Below the pieces are notes generated by a model. It was given only the letters and a program-made list of their open reading frames with translations. It made no database searches and was not told the DNA's origin. A stretch of DNA of 64,000 bases from Mycolicibacterium tusciae JS617 (lineage in GTDB: Bacteria > Actinomycetota > Actinomycetes > Mycobacteriales > Mycobacteriaceae), in NCBI RefSeq assembly GCF_000243415.2, contig NZ_KI912270.1, positions 2,046,001 to 2,110,000 on the forward strand. Reading direction: 5' to 3'. This document shows positions 63,697-64,000 of the stretch, piece after piece. Position numbers and translations under genes: made by a program. Position 1 is the stretch's first letter, and each line of letters opens with the position of its first letter.

Positions 63697-64000
63697 GGTT
63701 CCTGTCCTTTCACAGATCCTTGGGCCGGCGGGAAGTTGGGCTGACGCTTTTCGAAGAAGCTCGTGACGCCTTCGATGAAGTCGGGACGCTGCAGGGATTC
63801 GTGCATCAGCTTTTCGGCATCGTCGCTGGCGTCGAACACATCGCGCATGGTGTCTGCGTACACCTGTTGCTTGATCACCGCCAGCGAGCTGGGCGCGCAA
63901 TTGGCGGCGATGTCCTCGGCGTAGGCGATCGCACGTGGCAGCAGCTCGTCCGGCGCCACGACTTCCTTGACCAGACCCAGGCGCTGCGCCTCGTCGGCCA
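63693..64000 (-). CDS. Enoyl-CoA hydratase/isomerase, C-terminal part only
   Basis: The frame enters from the right edge, about 102 residues, starting with ADEAQRLGLVKEVV, the typical end of the crotonase core. It goes on with the C-terminal helices LPRAIAYAEDIAANCAPSSLAVIKQQ and ends FIEGVTSFFEKRQPNF. It would hydrate the double bond made by the FadE pair. Its stop overlaps the next gene (GTGA). The active-site part lies outside the window. Confidence 0.8.
   Translation of the reverse strand, partial: ADEAQRLGLVKEVVAPDELLPRAIAYAEDIAANCAPSSLAVIKQQVYADTMRDVFDASDDAEKLMHESLQRPDFIEGVTSFFEKRQPNFPPAQGSVKGQEP

Overview
The window is about 64 kb of high-GC actinobacterial DNA, most likely from an environmental, fast-growing Mycobacterium (Mycolicibacterium). 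The evidence is a DevR/DosR-DevS pair that reads like the M. tuberculosis proteins, a Tgs1-type triacylglycerol synthase, Acg-like nitroreductases, the ATP-dependent ligase LigB, F420-type luciferase-like oxidoreductases, and many fatty-acid/steroid-type catabolic genes (FadD, FadE, CaiB, P450, Rieske, Baeyer-Villiger monooxygenase). No rRNA, tRNA or CRISPR array was seen.

1-9.5 kb: housekeeping and accessory genes. These are a cut phosphotransferase, a lipoprotein metallopeptidase with a second, metal-ligand-less copy of its domain, a PoxB-type pyruvate oxidase, an intact IS1182-family element, an SDR, a membrane-anchored sulfite-oxidase-fold protein and ligB.

9.5-26.1 kb: a hypoxia/nitric-oxide/nitrate island. 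An Acg-like nitroreductase with a DosR-box-like site faces devS and devR. Upstream of devR, in the same direction, lie a second nitroreductase, two FMN-binding split-barrel genes, tgs1 (with its own DosR-box-like site), a small membrane protein and a Cys-containing winged-helix regulator. The regulator is divergent from a group III truncated haemoglobin across a palindrome. A complete narK-narG-narH-narJ-narI operon follows.

26.1-45.9 kb: transport and catabolism. It contains an MHS-type permease, an AhpD-like protein, an amidohydrolase gene whose middle has been deleted in frame, a P450 with an LLM oxidoreductase, an acyl-CoA carboxylase beta subunit, an LLM/NTF2/kinase-like operon with a divergent TetR gene, a BVMO-hydrolase pair, an acyl-ACP-desaturase-like diiron protein, a Rieske/hydrolase-like/thioesterase/FadD operon and a P450-TetR operon.

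45.9-49.2 kb: a second IS1182 copy, disrupted by a 1302-bp IS3-family element and by a frameshift. Both IS1182 copies sit inside the same kind of intergenic palindrome and are flanked by TCAG.

49.2-64 kb: aldehyde dehydrogenase divergent from a CaiB-like CoA-transferase; a molybdopterin oxidoreductase divergent from a truncated DUF35 gene and a thiolase; an alpha/beta hydrolase; then one long minus-strand operon (enoyl-CoA hydratase, amidohydrolase, FadD, amidohydrolase, two FadE, epimerase).

The most interesting system is a predicted regulon. Near-identical palindromes of the form ACTGTAA-n3-TTACAGT lie in four promoter regions, with a degenerate fifth, at 38.7, 39.85, 44.0, 50.8 and 54.3 kb. 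They control the BVMO, Rieske, P450-TetR, ALDH/CaiB and molybdo-oxidoreductase/thiolase units. The TetR gene at 45.3 kb, which lies behind one of these sites, is the natural candidate repressor. Together the genes suggest a dedicated catabolic pathway for an unidentified (possibly cyclic ketone- or terpenoid/steroid-like) substrate.
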